Of a DNA stretch of 60,654 bases, positions 52,524-60,654 are shown one piece after another. Origin of the DNA: Leptospira ognonensis (GTDB lineage: Bacteria; Spirochaetota; Leptospiria; Leptospirales; Leptospiraceae); contig NZ_RQGD01000031.1 in the NCBI RefSeq assembly GCF_004770745.1, positions 1 through 60,654 on the forward strand, in the 5' to 3' direction. Positions within the stretch are counted from its first letter, which is position 1. The number at the start of each line of letters is the position of its first letter. The notes under the pieces are model-generated. The model did not search any database. It was not told the DNA's origin and saw only the letters and a program-made list of their open reading frames with translations. The translations under genes and the position numbers were made by a program.

Positions 52524-55500
52524 TCATTTTAACAAGCCTAGACAAACTCGGTGGGGAAAAATATCTAAAGATTCTCGCCGCGTCTCAAGCTCTTTGACTA
52601 AACGCTCATGTGCCAATTTTTTATTTCTAATACTTCCTAAATGCATTCTTTGAATTTTCTCATTGTCTTGTCTTGAAATCTCTGTTTCCAATAAAAAAAT
52701 ATCACGATCCAAAGCTTGTTTTAAATTTAGAACTCTTTCGTTAATTTCCAAATTATTTCTCTTTAGGAAGTTTTCTCTTTCAGTTCTAAACTTCATTTGA
52801 TGGCGATCTTCAAGCTTTCGTAATTTTGTTTGGTCAATTTCTCGAGTTTCAAGGGAAACCACAGCATCCTTTAAAAATTCAGAAAACTTACTTTCAATAA
52901 TCTCATCCTCAGCGATTATTTGAATTGAAATTTCCTTCTTTATTCCGTTTAGTGTCCATACATAAATCGAGAAAGCGCAATTTACTTTGCTCGTCTCAAC
53001 ATTATCATAACTAAGAATAACCGGAGCTGGATTTTTGAATGAGAGTTTTTGCGCTGCCTGCTTCACCAAAGGATGCACCGGAGTTATATAATCTACTTCC
53101 GAATTTCTCTTTGCGCAAGCTGGATCAAAAGTAAAATCAAATCGCCAGTCAACTTTAGATTTTAATTTAAGTTTCCAATCACCAAAAAGTTGATTTCTCA
53201 AATAATTTATACTGTTGAAATCTTCGATTAATTTTAGTTTTATCTTATCTGTTAGTACTAAACTAAATTTTCCCTCTTTTTGAGACAATTTCGCCCCGTC
53301 GATACCAAATTCTGCCAGATAGATAAAAACTAAATTTTGTAAACTCTCGATAGATATATGCGTATTTTCATAATCTAAGTAATTCTCTTTCAGATCTATC
53401 CCAAATAACTCTTGTTCCTTTTCTTCCAACTCAAGCTTTTCTCGACCTTCATTTATAGTGCCTTGGGTGATAATTTCCAATTGTCTATTTTGCTCTTCAT
53501 CCGATAATGAAGGATTTAAAACAATTTTAGAAATTGACTTGGTTACCTCTCCCGTAATTTCTTCTAGATCGCCAATCGAATCTGTAAAAATTCCAATTCT
53601 CTCAAAACATTTGGTATATATTTTATCATCTATGCTGCCTTCTATTAGAAAATTTAATATATTGATAGCTTCGCTTTTCTGACCAATTCTATCTATCCGA
53701 CCGATCCGTTGCTCAATTCGCATTGGATTCCAAGGTAAATCATAATTTACTAAAGTATCACAAAACTGATAATCTAAACCTTCACAGCCTACATCTGAAA
53801 GTAAAAGTATATCAATGGAATCTGCACGAGATTCAAAAGAGGAAAATATCCCATTAATTCGGATTCTTTCTTCATGTGGTGTTTGTCCAGTAATTGAAGA
53901 TACGTAAGAGAATTTTGCCTTCAATTCTTTTGTTAGATATTCAATTGTTTTTAAGAAGGAACAAAATATTAGAATCTTCTTATTCTGCTCCTCTTGTTTC
54001 TTCCGAATTAATTTAACTAGATGATTTAATTTCGAATCTGCTTTCAGTTGGCGACCAGAGTTTATAACTTGATCTATCAGGTCTAAGGTAACCTCATTCA
54101 GAGGGGTAGGGATCTCTTCTTCTTCATCTAATGAATGCTCAGAATCGTCCATTTCGTTTAGATTTACTGTATAAAATTTTCTTTTTAGAGATTCTTCCAA
54201 AGACGGAAGTAGCGCAAATATGCTACTCGAAAGCTGTTGCTTCCAACTTGCTAAAACTAAGTGAAGCACATTATTGTTAAATTGAGAATTCCATAGTGTC
54301 TTATATATTTCTTCAAAATATTTTATAAACTTTTTCTCTTCAACACTCAAAGAGACCTTAATGGCCTTTACACGTCGCGGCTTAAAATATTCTTTACCGA
54401 TATCCCTACGCCTTGTTCTATTCATTAAAAAGTTCATCGAATTTAATTTTTCCAAATGTCGCCGAATATCGACCATATCAACTTCGGGATTTTTTTTTGA
54501 ATTTAGAATCTCCCGAATCTCCGTTAACTTTTCAGCCAGTTTTTCCGAGGGTTCACGACCAGGATAGTGTTCAAAACTATTTAATTCATTTAAGAATTGG
54601 GTTTTTTCAAATTTTTTCATCTCGCGAGTCATTCGAATAGCATTATTTAGGTGTTGATTAGGCCCAATTAAGTCTTTAAAAAAATCGTATCGTCTATACA
54701 TATCCTCTCTTAGCATTTTCAGTAGATTAAATAAATCCTGGGACTTCGTTTGAATGGGCGTAGCGCTTAAAAAAACTACTGCTTTGGCATGATCCGTAAA
54801 TCTCTTAACATATTTATGAGCTTGAGTAGAAGGATTTCTGATTTTATGAGCTTCATCAACGATCACTAAATCAAAAGAAATCGGATTTTCTTCAAAATCG
54901 AAATCTTTAAAAGTCGATTCAAGAATTATTGAAAATGGTATAATAATTCTGGATTTTTTTTCGGGCCAAATATTATGTTTTGAAAATTCTCCTAAATAGA
55001 ATTTTAATTCTTTGGATGATTCAATTTGATCAAACTGCTCATCAAATCTTTCCATCTCATACTTCCATTTCTTTGATACCGCTAATGGCTTTGGACAAAT
55101 AATTAAAACAGTATTAAGTTCTGAACGAGCGGAGAGTTCTTTTAGAATGAGACCTGCTTCAATGGTTTTACCAATACCGACATCGTCTGCAATTAGGATA
55201 CGTGGTAGATCCGCTTGAATGATCTTAATCACAGGTCGAAATTGAAAAGGGATCATTTCTATCCGAGCAGAACTCAAAGAGTAGAGGCTGGATTTGTCAG
55301 GAAAATTTAAATAGAGTGAAGTTAAATAGGCTTTAAAATGCGAGGTGGATTGAAATTGATATCCACCCTTTTCTTCTGCAACCTCTACTTGATCCTCGAA
55401 AAATTCTTTAGTTTCATTATCTATGAATATTCTGATAATATTTTTGGGATATCCAAGTTGAATCTCTTGGACGATACCAATTCGAGAAGGATCGCTCTTT

Positions 55501-55529
55501 ATAGATACCTTTTTCCCAACCTGCATCAC
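52524..55529 (-). CDS. SNF2-type helicase linked to BREX
   Basis: A 1001-residue SNF2/RapA-class translocase. Walker A is IADDVGIGKTIEAGLIL near residue 120, the DEAH box is VIVDEAHKIRN near 223, motif III SATP follows near 250, and motif VI is RIGRIDRIGQKSEAINIL near 612. The C-terminal 150 residues are coiled coil. It starts 5 bases after brxL. Similar SNF2 proteins occur in DISARM and as BREX accessory genes. The residues needed for ATP hydrolysis are present. Confidence 0.88.
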   Translation of the reverse strand: MMQVGKKVSIKSDPSRIGIVQEIQLGYPKNIIRIFIDNETKEFFEDQVEVAEEKGGYQFQSTSHFKAYLTSLYLNFPDKSSLYSLSSARIEMIPFQFRPVIKIIQADLPRILIADDVGIGKTIEAGLILKELSARSELNTVLIICPKPLAVSKKWKYEMERFDEQFDQIESSKELKFYLGEFSKHNIWPEKKSRIIIPFSIILESTFKDFDFEENPISFDLVIVDEAHKIRNPSTQAHKYVKRFTDHAKAVVFLSATPIQTKSQDLFNLLKMLREDMYRRYDFFKDLIGPNQHLNNAIRMTREMKKFEKTQFLNELNSFEHYPGREPSEKLAEKLTEIREILNSKKNPEVDMVDIRRHLEKLNSMNFLMNRTRRRDIGKEYFKPRRVKAIKVSLSVEEKKFIKYFEEIYKTLWNSQFNNNVLHLVLASWKQQLSSSIFALLPSLEESLKRKFYTVNLNEMDDSEHSLDEEEEIPTPLNEVTLDLIDQVINSGRQLKADSKLNHLVKLIRKKQEEQNKKILIFCSFLKTIEYLTKELKAKFSYVSSITGQTPHEERIRINGIFSSFESRADSIDILLLSDVGCEGLDYQFCDTLVNYDLPWNPMRIEQRIGRIDRIGQKSEAINILNFLIEGSIDDKIYTKCFERIGIFTDSIGDLEEITGEVTKSISKIVLNPSLSDEEQNRQLEIITQGTINEGREKLELEEKEQELFGIDLKENYLDYENTHISIESLQNLVFIYLAEFGIDGAKLSQKEGKFSLVLTDKIKLKLIEDFNSINYLRNQLFGDWKLKLKSKVDWRFDFTFDPACAKRNSEVDYITPVHPLVKQAAQKLSFKNPAPVILSYDNVETSKVNCAFSIYVWTLNGIKKEISIQIIAEDEIIESKFSEFLKDAVVSLETREIDQTKLRKLEDRHQMKFRTERENFLKRNNLEINERVLNLKQALDRDIFLLETEISRQDNEKIQRMHLGSIRNKKLAHERLVKELETRRESLDIFPHRVCLGLLK

Positions 55530-55534
55530 ATCCC

Positions 55535-57589
55535 CTACTTCTGCTTTATATACGTAATCTCAAATGCCTTAATCGACCTAAACTGCTGTAAGCGATTTGA
55601 AATCGCAAGGGCATCATTCATTTCGTAATGTTGGAAAATATCAAGCCCACGATCTAAGAGTATTTTCCATTCTTTGTCCACTGTTACATGGCGAGCATGG
55701 ATCGAGTTGGAAGCATCAAACTCCCAAGAAAATTGAATGCCCAATGCTAAAGAGGATGATTGGATTTTTTCAAAATTTTCTTTTTGTAATTCTGGTTTTA
55801 ATTCATCGACTACGGTTACTAAATGTATTTTTACTTCAGAATCTTGGCTTTTTGTTTTAACGACGGTCTCAATGAATTCCATCAAATTGCGAACCTGGTA
55901 GAACATTCGAATATACGGATCTACGATGGTAATTGTTTTGCAATTTCGAAGGTAGTCGCCAAAGAGGACATCATAGCTGACACCCTTTTGATTTTCTTGG
56001 TAGCTAAAGTGCTGTTCTTTTAATTGGCTCTTATAGACTGGATTCGCCACGGCCTGGGGAATAGTGGGACTTGGTTCCGAATTTACTTCAGTTACCCCAT
56101 CTTCGGATTCACTGATCATATGATGGTAATAATTCGGAAATTCCACCTCTTCGAGTGTGGTTACTCTCTCCGTTTTTTCTTCTTTGTCCGAATACGAAAA
56201 ATTAACTTTGCTATAAGTCGCATCGATTCGCATTAATTGGTCTTTTACGCGTTTTCTGCCTTCCATCGCAAATTTCAAGATCTCATTTACTTCTTCTTTT
56301 GTAGCGCCGTCCTGAGGGTAGATGATCTTCATTAGACCAGAAAAGGTTTTATTGATCCCGTCTCGATCCCGTGTGCTTATATCGGATGACAGAGTAAAGT
56401 ATTTTGAATACCGATCTGAGTAATCATGATTTCGAAGCGAACGTAATATCTCGGCTAAATAATCTACGACAAAACCATATCCATCGGAGAACATTTCTCC
56501 GCGAATGATGTCCACTTCCCAACCAGGGATAAAAAAATGCAATCGGTCGAGGAAGGCAGAATCGTAGAATTTATCGGGTAAATCTTGAAACAGATCACTA
56601 TGTTTTAGCATATACGGAACGCTATGTTGTGTATTTCCGACAAATACCATGGAGGCTTCGGCGCCTAAGGTTTCGATGCCTCGCGAGAAGGTTTTATTTG
56701 CCATGTAGTTTTTCATGATATCTACTAAGGCCTTATCCACTTTCTTTTGTTTTCCAGCAAACTCATCAAAGGCGACTACATCCCAATATCCGACTAAACC
56801 GATCTTGCCATTTACCGCATTGCTAACAAAAAGCTTAGGAACTGTGACTTCCCCGCCAGAAATTAAAATCCCGTGAGGTGAGAACTCTGAATAAATATGC
56901 GACTTGCCTGTACCTTTGGGACCAAGTTCGATGAGATTGTAGTTTCGTTCACAGTAAGGAATCAAACGAACAAGTTGCAACAGTTTGCTTCGTTTCCCAA
57001 ACATTTCGGGATTGAAACCCATACTTTGAATCAATAAATCGATCCATTCATCCGTTGAAAAATTCTTCCGGGCAGCAATAAAGCTTTCATAATCGAAATG
57101 AGAAAGCTGGATGGGCTTGAGGCTTGTCATGATCCAAGGGATCGCATTTTTATCCTCTGAATACGTATATTCTAAATCTGCAATACACCAAACGCCACTT
57201 ACGAGAAGCTTTGGGTGAGTTTTGACGGTATCGGAGTCAACTAAAACTTTTTTGATGCCTAAGTTTGAAAACTCCGCCTCGTAAGCATCCGATTTGTCAT
57301 TTAAGGCAACTGAAATTTTGTCAATGACCTTATAGCGACCTTTTTCTTTAATATTGGACCTGACGAGTCCTGCCTCGTTGCGATGCACATAATGTTTGCG
57401 TAACACTTCCTTTACAGTTTCAATACCTGTCTGGATGGAAGCTTCGTCATTGGTTGCACAGTACTGCCCCAAAAGATATTCTAAAACATAAGAAGGAACA
57501 ATCGCATTTCCCTTCACGATTTTTACGAGATCCTTTCTCACTACGAGACCAGGAAAGAAGGTATTGATTTTTTGATCTATTGTGCTCAT
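55535..57589 (-). CDS. brxL: BREX Lon-like ATPase BrxL
   Basis: A 684-residue protein, the usual length of BrxL. The AAA+ part has Walker A ELGPKGTGKSHIYSEFS near residue 228 and Walker B VVAFDEFAGKQKK near 273, followed by VFVGNTQHSVPYML. The C-terminal part is the Lon-like domain. BrxL forms ring oligomers on DNA and is required for phage exclusion in type I BREX. It starts 16 bases after pglZ. The presence of brxL defines this as type I and not type 2 (Pgl). Confidence 0.94.
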   Translation of the reverse strand: MSTIDQKINTFFPGLVVRKDLVKIVKGNAIVPSYVLEYLLGQYCATNDEASIQTGIETVKEVLRKHYVHRNEAGLVRSNIKEKGRYKVIDKISVALNDKSDAYEAEFSNLGIKKVLVDSDTVKTHPKLLVSGVWCIADLEYTYSEDKNAIPWIMTSLKPIQLSHFDYESFIAARKNFSTDEWIDLLIQSMGFNPEMFGKRSKLLQLVRLIPYCERNYNLIELGPKGTGKSHIYSEFSPHGILISGGEVTVPKLFVSNAVNGKIGLVGYWDVVAFDEFAGKQKKVDKALVDIMKNYMANKTFSRGIETLGAEASMVFVGNTQHSVPYMLKHSDLFQDLPDKFYDSAFLDRLHFFIPGWEVDIIRGEMFSDGYGFVVDYLAEILRSLRNHDYSDRYSKYFTLSSDISTRDRDGINKTFSGLMKIIYPQDGATKEEVNEILKFAMEGRKRVKDQLMRIDATYSKVNFSYSDKEEKTERVTTLEEVEFPNYYHHMISESEDGVTEVNSEPSPTIPQAVANPVYKSQLKEQHFSYQENQKGVSYDVLFGDYLRNCKTITIVDPYIRMFYQVRNLMEFIETVVKTKSQDSEVKIHLVTVVDELKPELQKENFEKIQSSSLALGIQFSWEFDASNSIHARHVTVDKEWKILLDRGLDIFQHYEMNDALAISNRLQQFRSIKAFEITYIKQK

Positions 57590-57605
57590 AAATTTCCCTT
57601 TTTAT

Positions 57606-60104
57606 TTAAAAATCAAAATCAGAGTCAAAAGACCTTCGAATCTGATATCGTATCGATTTGTATTCCACATAGTGAGTTGTTCCACCATGCCTTTCTTCCA
57701 ACTTGAGTAAAACTTCCTTATTGTTAGCCGCACTTGCTTTCTTAGTCAGAATCATGGCGACTTTTGTCTCTCTGTCCCTTGGGTTTTGCGACACGTGATC
57801 AAATCGAATTTCATGTTGGTCAGATATCAATTCGCCCTCTAAGGTATAAATACCCAAACGAAGTGTACGAGCCTGCATTTTTTCTGTTACTGCAGAGGTT
57901 TGAAAAAGCATCAAACCCAATTGCCCAGAAGAAATGATGTTGCTCGCACCACGAATGATATCCACATCCACGACTTCTACATCACTCGTTCGCTTTTTGT
58001 TGATGCGAAGTACGGGAAGGATCACTTCTTGCAAGCTTGCTCCCCCGTGGACAAAGCGACTGCCTGATCCTTGCAACCGGAGTCGGTTGATCGATTTCGG
58101 GATTTGAATTTCCACATCTCCCTTTAATCCAAGTTGTGCGGAAGTAAATGATTTGAAACCCGTTTGAGGCACAAGTCCCTTCCCGAGAACAAATCTACGG
58201 TGTTTGTATAAGATGGAAGTCCCACTCGGTTCTTGGGAGGAAAAATCACTCTCTTCCAAAGCACGATCTTGGTAAATAAAACCATGATCTGCTGTGATGA
58301 GAATGTTTGTGGCATTGGCGGCTGTTAATTTTTTTACAATCTTCGTAAGATCATCCATCGCATCCTCAGCGGCTTCAAATGCCATACCCTCAGAAAGGAT
58401 CTTATCTCCCGTGTGGTCAATGCGATTGTGATAGATGTACAATACATCATTGGCTCTAAAAAGATCTCGGCTTTGCTCTCGATTATAGGACATAAAATCT
58501 TCACTCGTAATGGCTTGCGCCCGTTCGCTAAGTGCCGCCTTTAAAATTTTATCCCGGTTTTGAGTGCCCTTTGCATTTTGGCCATCAACAATAACTGTCC
58601 CTGAGTCATCACTTGCCAGTTCGAGAAATTGATTTGGAAGTAGTGCCGCCATTCCTAGTTGCGTATAGCTAGGAAGCATGGACAGCATGGGCTCTAGATC
58701 TGCCTGGTAGCGATCTTCTTTGCGAATGATTCCTAGAAGTTCTTCTCCGATCTCAAAACGTAAGGCATCGGAAATGATCACACAAATCTTGTTCTCCTTG
58801 CTTAAGAATGGTTTTACCCAATTGGTAAAAAAATCTTTCTGCAAAGGAATGCCTTGGATACTCCACTGACTTGTCTGATCTACAAAATTTTGGAAACGAT
58901 CATTGATCTTTAACAAATAATTATTGGAATATAACTTTTCGATTTTGTCACGAAGCGCTTCTAAAAGAGAGGGCTGGCTCGATTTTTTTACATGATAAAT
59001 AAACTTTCGATAGAACTGGTCTAAAAGATACCATTGGTTCACATAACGCTTGGCACCATCATCCAAACTATCCATCGAGAGAATCGTTTCATGGAGAGTT
59101 TGAAAGAATTGGGCGGCAAAATCAATTGCCTCATAAAGATCGCTGTATGACGCATACCAGTGTGTTCTACGGCGAATGCGAATCCAATCCGATACATCGA
59201 TCCGAGAAACAGTTTCCGCCGTGACTTGCTCGACCAAACTACTGATAATTTTCCTGTCGATAATGGTAAAAAAATCAACATCGATCAATTTTCTAAAATC
59301 TCGTTTCTCCAAGTCATTTTTAATTCCAAGGAGTGATTCATACTCACCCGAAAGCGACTCAAAGCTCTCTCGAAAATATTGGCTATCTTTCCAGCGTCTC
59401 AGAAATACCAATGCATCCGCATTCAATCTCGCATTGCCTTCTGTTTTCATCGCATAGCAGGATTTAAAGAGTTCAATGGCAAAGTCTTTGAGGCCAGGCT
59501 CATTCGAATGATAATTGTAATCCTTTCTCACCTGGTCCCATAGGAAGGAAGAGAGAGTGCATTTTTCAATGAGCCTGATTTTCTCGTCTTTGTTTGCGGA
59601 AAGATCTACAAGTAAATTTTCCAAAACAGAACCGATGTTTGCCTCAGAACCGGCACAGACAGAAAGCATCTTCAGCCGTAGCAGAGTCCCGGTCTCCTTA
59701 CCATCCAAAATCTGCTTCAAAGACTCTTTTCTTTTGATGGCGCTAAAAAAGTGCAAATGTTCGCTTACTACTTCAGAAAGGTCAGATCTCAAGTCCAACT
59801 CGGATAGTAACAATCCCACCTGGTCGGTTCTAAATTCGCCGTTCGCTAGGAGGAGATCCAAAAGCCAATTGTCCAAGGGCGCAGGTTGCGGCCCATCATG
59901 GAAGAGAAGGAATTTCTTCGCAGGCTCTTCACGAATCAGCCTATACTTTAACCGATACTCATTGTTTTGGATTTCACATTTTTCTATATTTTCAAGGGCA
60001 ATGGAATCATAGACGTCTCTGAGTTCGGACTTGGCATCATACCAAAAAACGATTCGATGTTTGTCGAAAAGTTTATGGAGTGCGTTTTTAATTTTATCTG
60101 ACAT
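57606..60104 (-). CDS. pglZ: BREX phosphatase-like protein PglZ
   Basis: An 832-residue PglZ (type A). The alkaline-phosphatase-like fold is recognised by IISDALRFEIGEELLG near residue 440, ILITADHGFIYQDR near 605 and VHGGASLQEVILPVL near 690, which carry the metal-binding residues. The N-terminal half is helical. PglZ is an essential core protein of BREX. It starts two bases after the pglX stop, so the two are tightly coupled. Confidence 0.95.
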   Translation of the reverse strand: MSDKIKNALHKLFDKHRIVFWYDAKSELRDVYDSIALENIEKCEIQNNEYRLKYRLIREEPAKKFLLFHDGPQPAPLDNWLLDLLLANGEFRTDQVGLLLSELDLRSDLSEVVSEHLHFFSAIKRKESLKQILDGKETGTLLRLKMLSVCAGSEANIGSVLENLLVDLSANKDEKIRLIEKCTLSSFLWDQVRKDYNYHSNEPGLKDFAIELFKSCYAMKTEGNARLNADALVFLRRWKDSQYFRESFESLSGEYESLLGIKNDLEKRDFRKLIDVDFFTIIDRKIISSLVEQVTAETVSRIDVSDWIRIRRRTHWYASYSDLYEAIDFAAQFFQTLHETILSMDSLDDGAKRYVNQWYLLDQFYRKFIYHVKKSSQPSLLEALRDKIEKLYSNNYLLKINDRFQNFVDQTSQWSIQGIPLQKDFFTNWVKPFLSKENKICVIISDALRFEIGEELLGIIRKEDRYQADLEPMLSMLPSYTQLGMAALLPNQFLELASDDSGTVIVDGQNAKGTQNRDKILKAALSERAQAITSEDFMSYNREQSRDLFRANDVLYIYHNRIDHTGDKILSEGMAFEAAEDAMDDLTKIVKKLTAANATNILITADHGFIYQDRALEESDFSSQEPSGTSILYKHRRFVLGKGLVPQTGFKSFTSAQLGLKGDVEIQIPKSINRLRLQGSGSRFVHGGASLQEVILPVLRINKKRTSDVEVVDVDIIRGASNIISSGQLGLMLFQTSAVTEKMQARTLRLGIYTLEGELISDQHEIRFDHVSQNPRDRETKVAMILTKKASAANNKEVLLKLEERHGGTTHYVEYKSIRYQIRRSFDSDFDF

Positions 60105-60106
60105 GA

Positions 60107-60654
60107 TTAGTCTTCTTCTGCCTTATCAAGGCCAGGAATTTTTTTTAATGCCTCACCAAACTTCAAGTAGTTCACCTTAACTCCATCATCCAGATCGATT
60201 TCCAGTTTTTTCATCGCCAAAGGATAGAGGATTTCTTTTTCATAATCCTCAAGCTCGGTGAGAATCTTTTTTGTATTCTCAATCTCTTTGATCGCTTTTA
60301 CCTTTTCTGCTTTAGAAGCATCCCCACTGGTTTCGGTATGAGCCAACTGGTTTAATTTCGCAGATAGTTTTGTCTTGAATTCTCTCAAATAGTCATTTAA
60401 CAAAACACTTACGGTATCAGGACGATACCGATGCATATAGATGAGTGCATTGAAACTACCCTTCGGACTGCTAAACATCCAATAGATCGGTCTTTTTTTA
60501 TAGCGTTTGATATGATCAACATAAAACTCTCGTAAAAAATAATCTCGTATCGCAAGAGGCTTTCCATTTTTGCCCAGTGCGGTTTCGATAAAACGAAGGT
60601 TTTCTTCCAAAAGTTCCTGCCCAAAGGTGACCTTTAAAAACTCTCGAAACCGAC
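60107..60654 (-). CDS. pglX: BREX methyltransferase PglX, C-terminal part (joins 1-3013 across the circular junction)
   Basis: This stretch is in the same frame as the PglX reading that leaves the window at base 1: codon boundaries at 60583/60580 correspond to 4/1 in the duplicated 75 bases. It supplies the last 157 or so residues beyond the duplicated bases, a charged helical region rich in Lys and Glu that is typical of the PglX C-terminus. It stops two bases before the pglZ ATG at 60104. The apparent ATG at 60610 is an internal methionine and not the gene start. Confidence 0.93.
   Translation of the reverse strand, partial: RFREFLKVTFGQELLEENLRFIETALGKNGKPLAIRDYFLREFYVDHIKRYKKRPIYWMFSSPKGSFNALIYMHRYRPDTVSVLLNDYLREFKTKLSAKLNQLAHTETSGDASKAEKVKAIKEIENTKKILTELEDYEKEILYPLAMKKLEIDLDDGVKVNYLKFGEALKKIPGLDKAEED
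60580..60654. repeat. Terminal direct repeat, copy 2 (circular contig overlap)
   Basis: Exact copy of bases 1-75. Removing it gives a circle of 60,579 bp in which pglX is uninterrupted. Confidence 0.95.

Noticed and set aside
60107..60610. A separate 167-aa protein gene
   Set aside because: It is the C-terminal part of pglX; the ATG is internal, and the frame continues across the circular join.

Overview
The window is a closed circular replicon. Bases 60580-60654 repeat bases 1-75 exactly, so the molecule is about 60,579 bp and its largest operon runs across the arbitrary start. It carries its own partition and replication loci (parA, parB, parS-like palindromes, a 24-bp-period iteron array, a HUH-type Rep-like protein). 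There are no ribosomal RNA genes, recognisable tRNA genes or housekeeping genes, so I read it as a plasmid. By eye the DNA is AT-rich. AT richness, protein style (a membrane-anchored HAMP/class III cyclase, loosely conserved lipoprotein signal, DUF488/ASCH pairs) and codon choice suggest a spirochaete such as Leptospira; this taxonomic guess is moderate to weak.

Layout: (i) 51.7 kb through the origin to about 8.7 kb, minus strand: a complete type I BREX operon, brxA-brxB-brxC-pglX-pglZ-brxL, preceded by a BRCT-like protein and followed by a SNF2 helicase and a zinc-ribbon protein. (ii) 8.8-11.2 kb: co-directional membrane AAA+ ATPase, Cys-rich exported protein and small proteins. (iii) 11.6-22.7 kb: parAB with parS-like sites, a winged-helix candidate initiator, an orphan short HipA kinase, a 987-aa unknown protein, iterons, small ORFs and a HUH Rep-like protein. 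(iv) 22.8-27.1 kb: a hipB with a broken hipA, a reductase, a HEPN/MNT pair, an adenylate/guanylate cyclase and a VOC protein. (v) 27.1-43 kb: defence-rich and visibly more AT-rich: a RHH/zinc/SIR2 operon, IS481 and Fic remnants, a DUF4143 ATPase, a PLD-helicase-DUF3427 protein, SRPBCC and DUF2167 pseudogenes, a helicase-nuclease, Kiwa (kwaA-kwaB) and an Sll1717-type P-loop ATPase. Several of these are separated by attC-like imperfect palindromes ending in GTTATRCG. (vi) 43.6-51.6 kb: a zincin/DUF3293 pair, Fic, two copies of a DUF488-ASCH module, a DUF3800 pseudogene and a transglutaminase-like lipoprotein with a membrane partner.

Together the window looks like a defence plasmid. BREX is the backbone system, Kiwa and several SIR2/helicase/ATPase modules sit in a cassette-like region, and maintenance is by ParAB and one or two replication modules. 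The most promising under-described items are the duplicated DUF488-ASCH module, the BRCT-like and SNF2/zinc-ribbon additions to BREX, the RHH/zinc/SIR2 operon, and the attC-like elements that separate defence genes in the absence of a visible integrase. Several genes carry a single lesion (an in-frame stop or one base in an A7 run), which may be real decay or assembly error.
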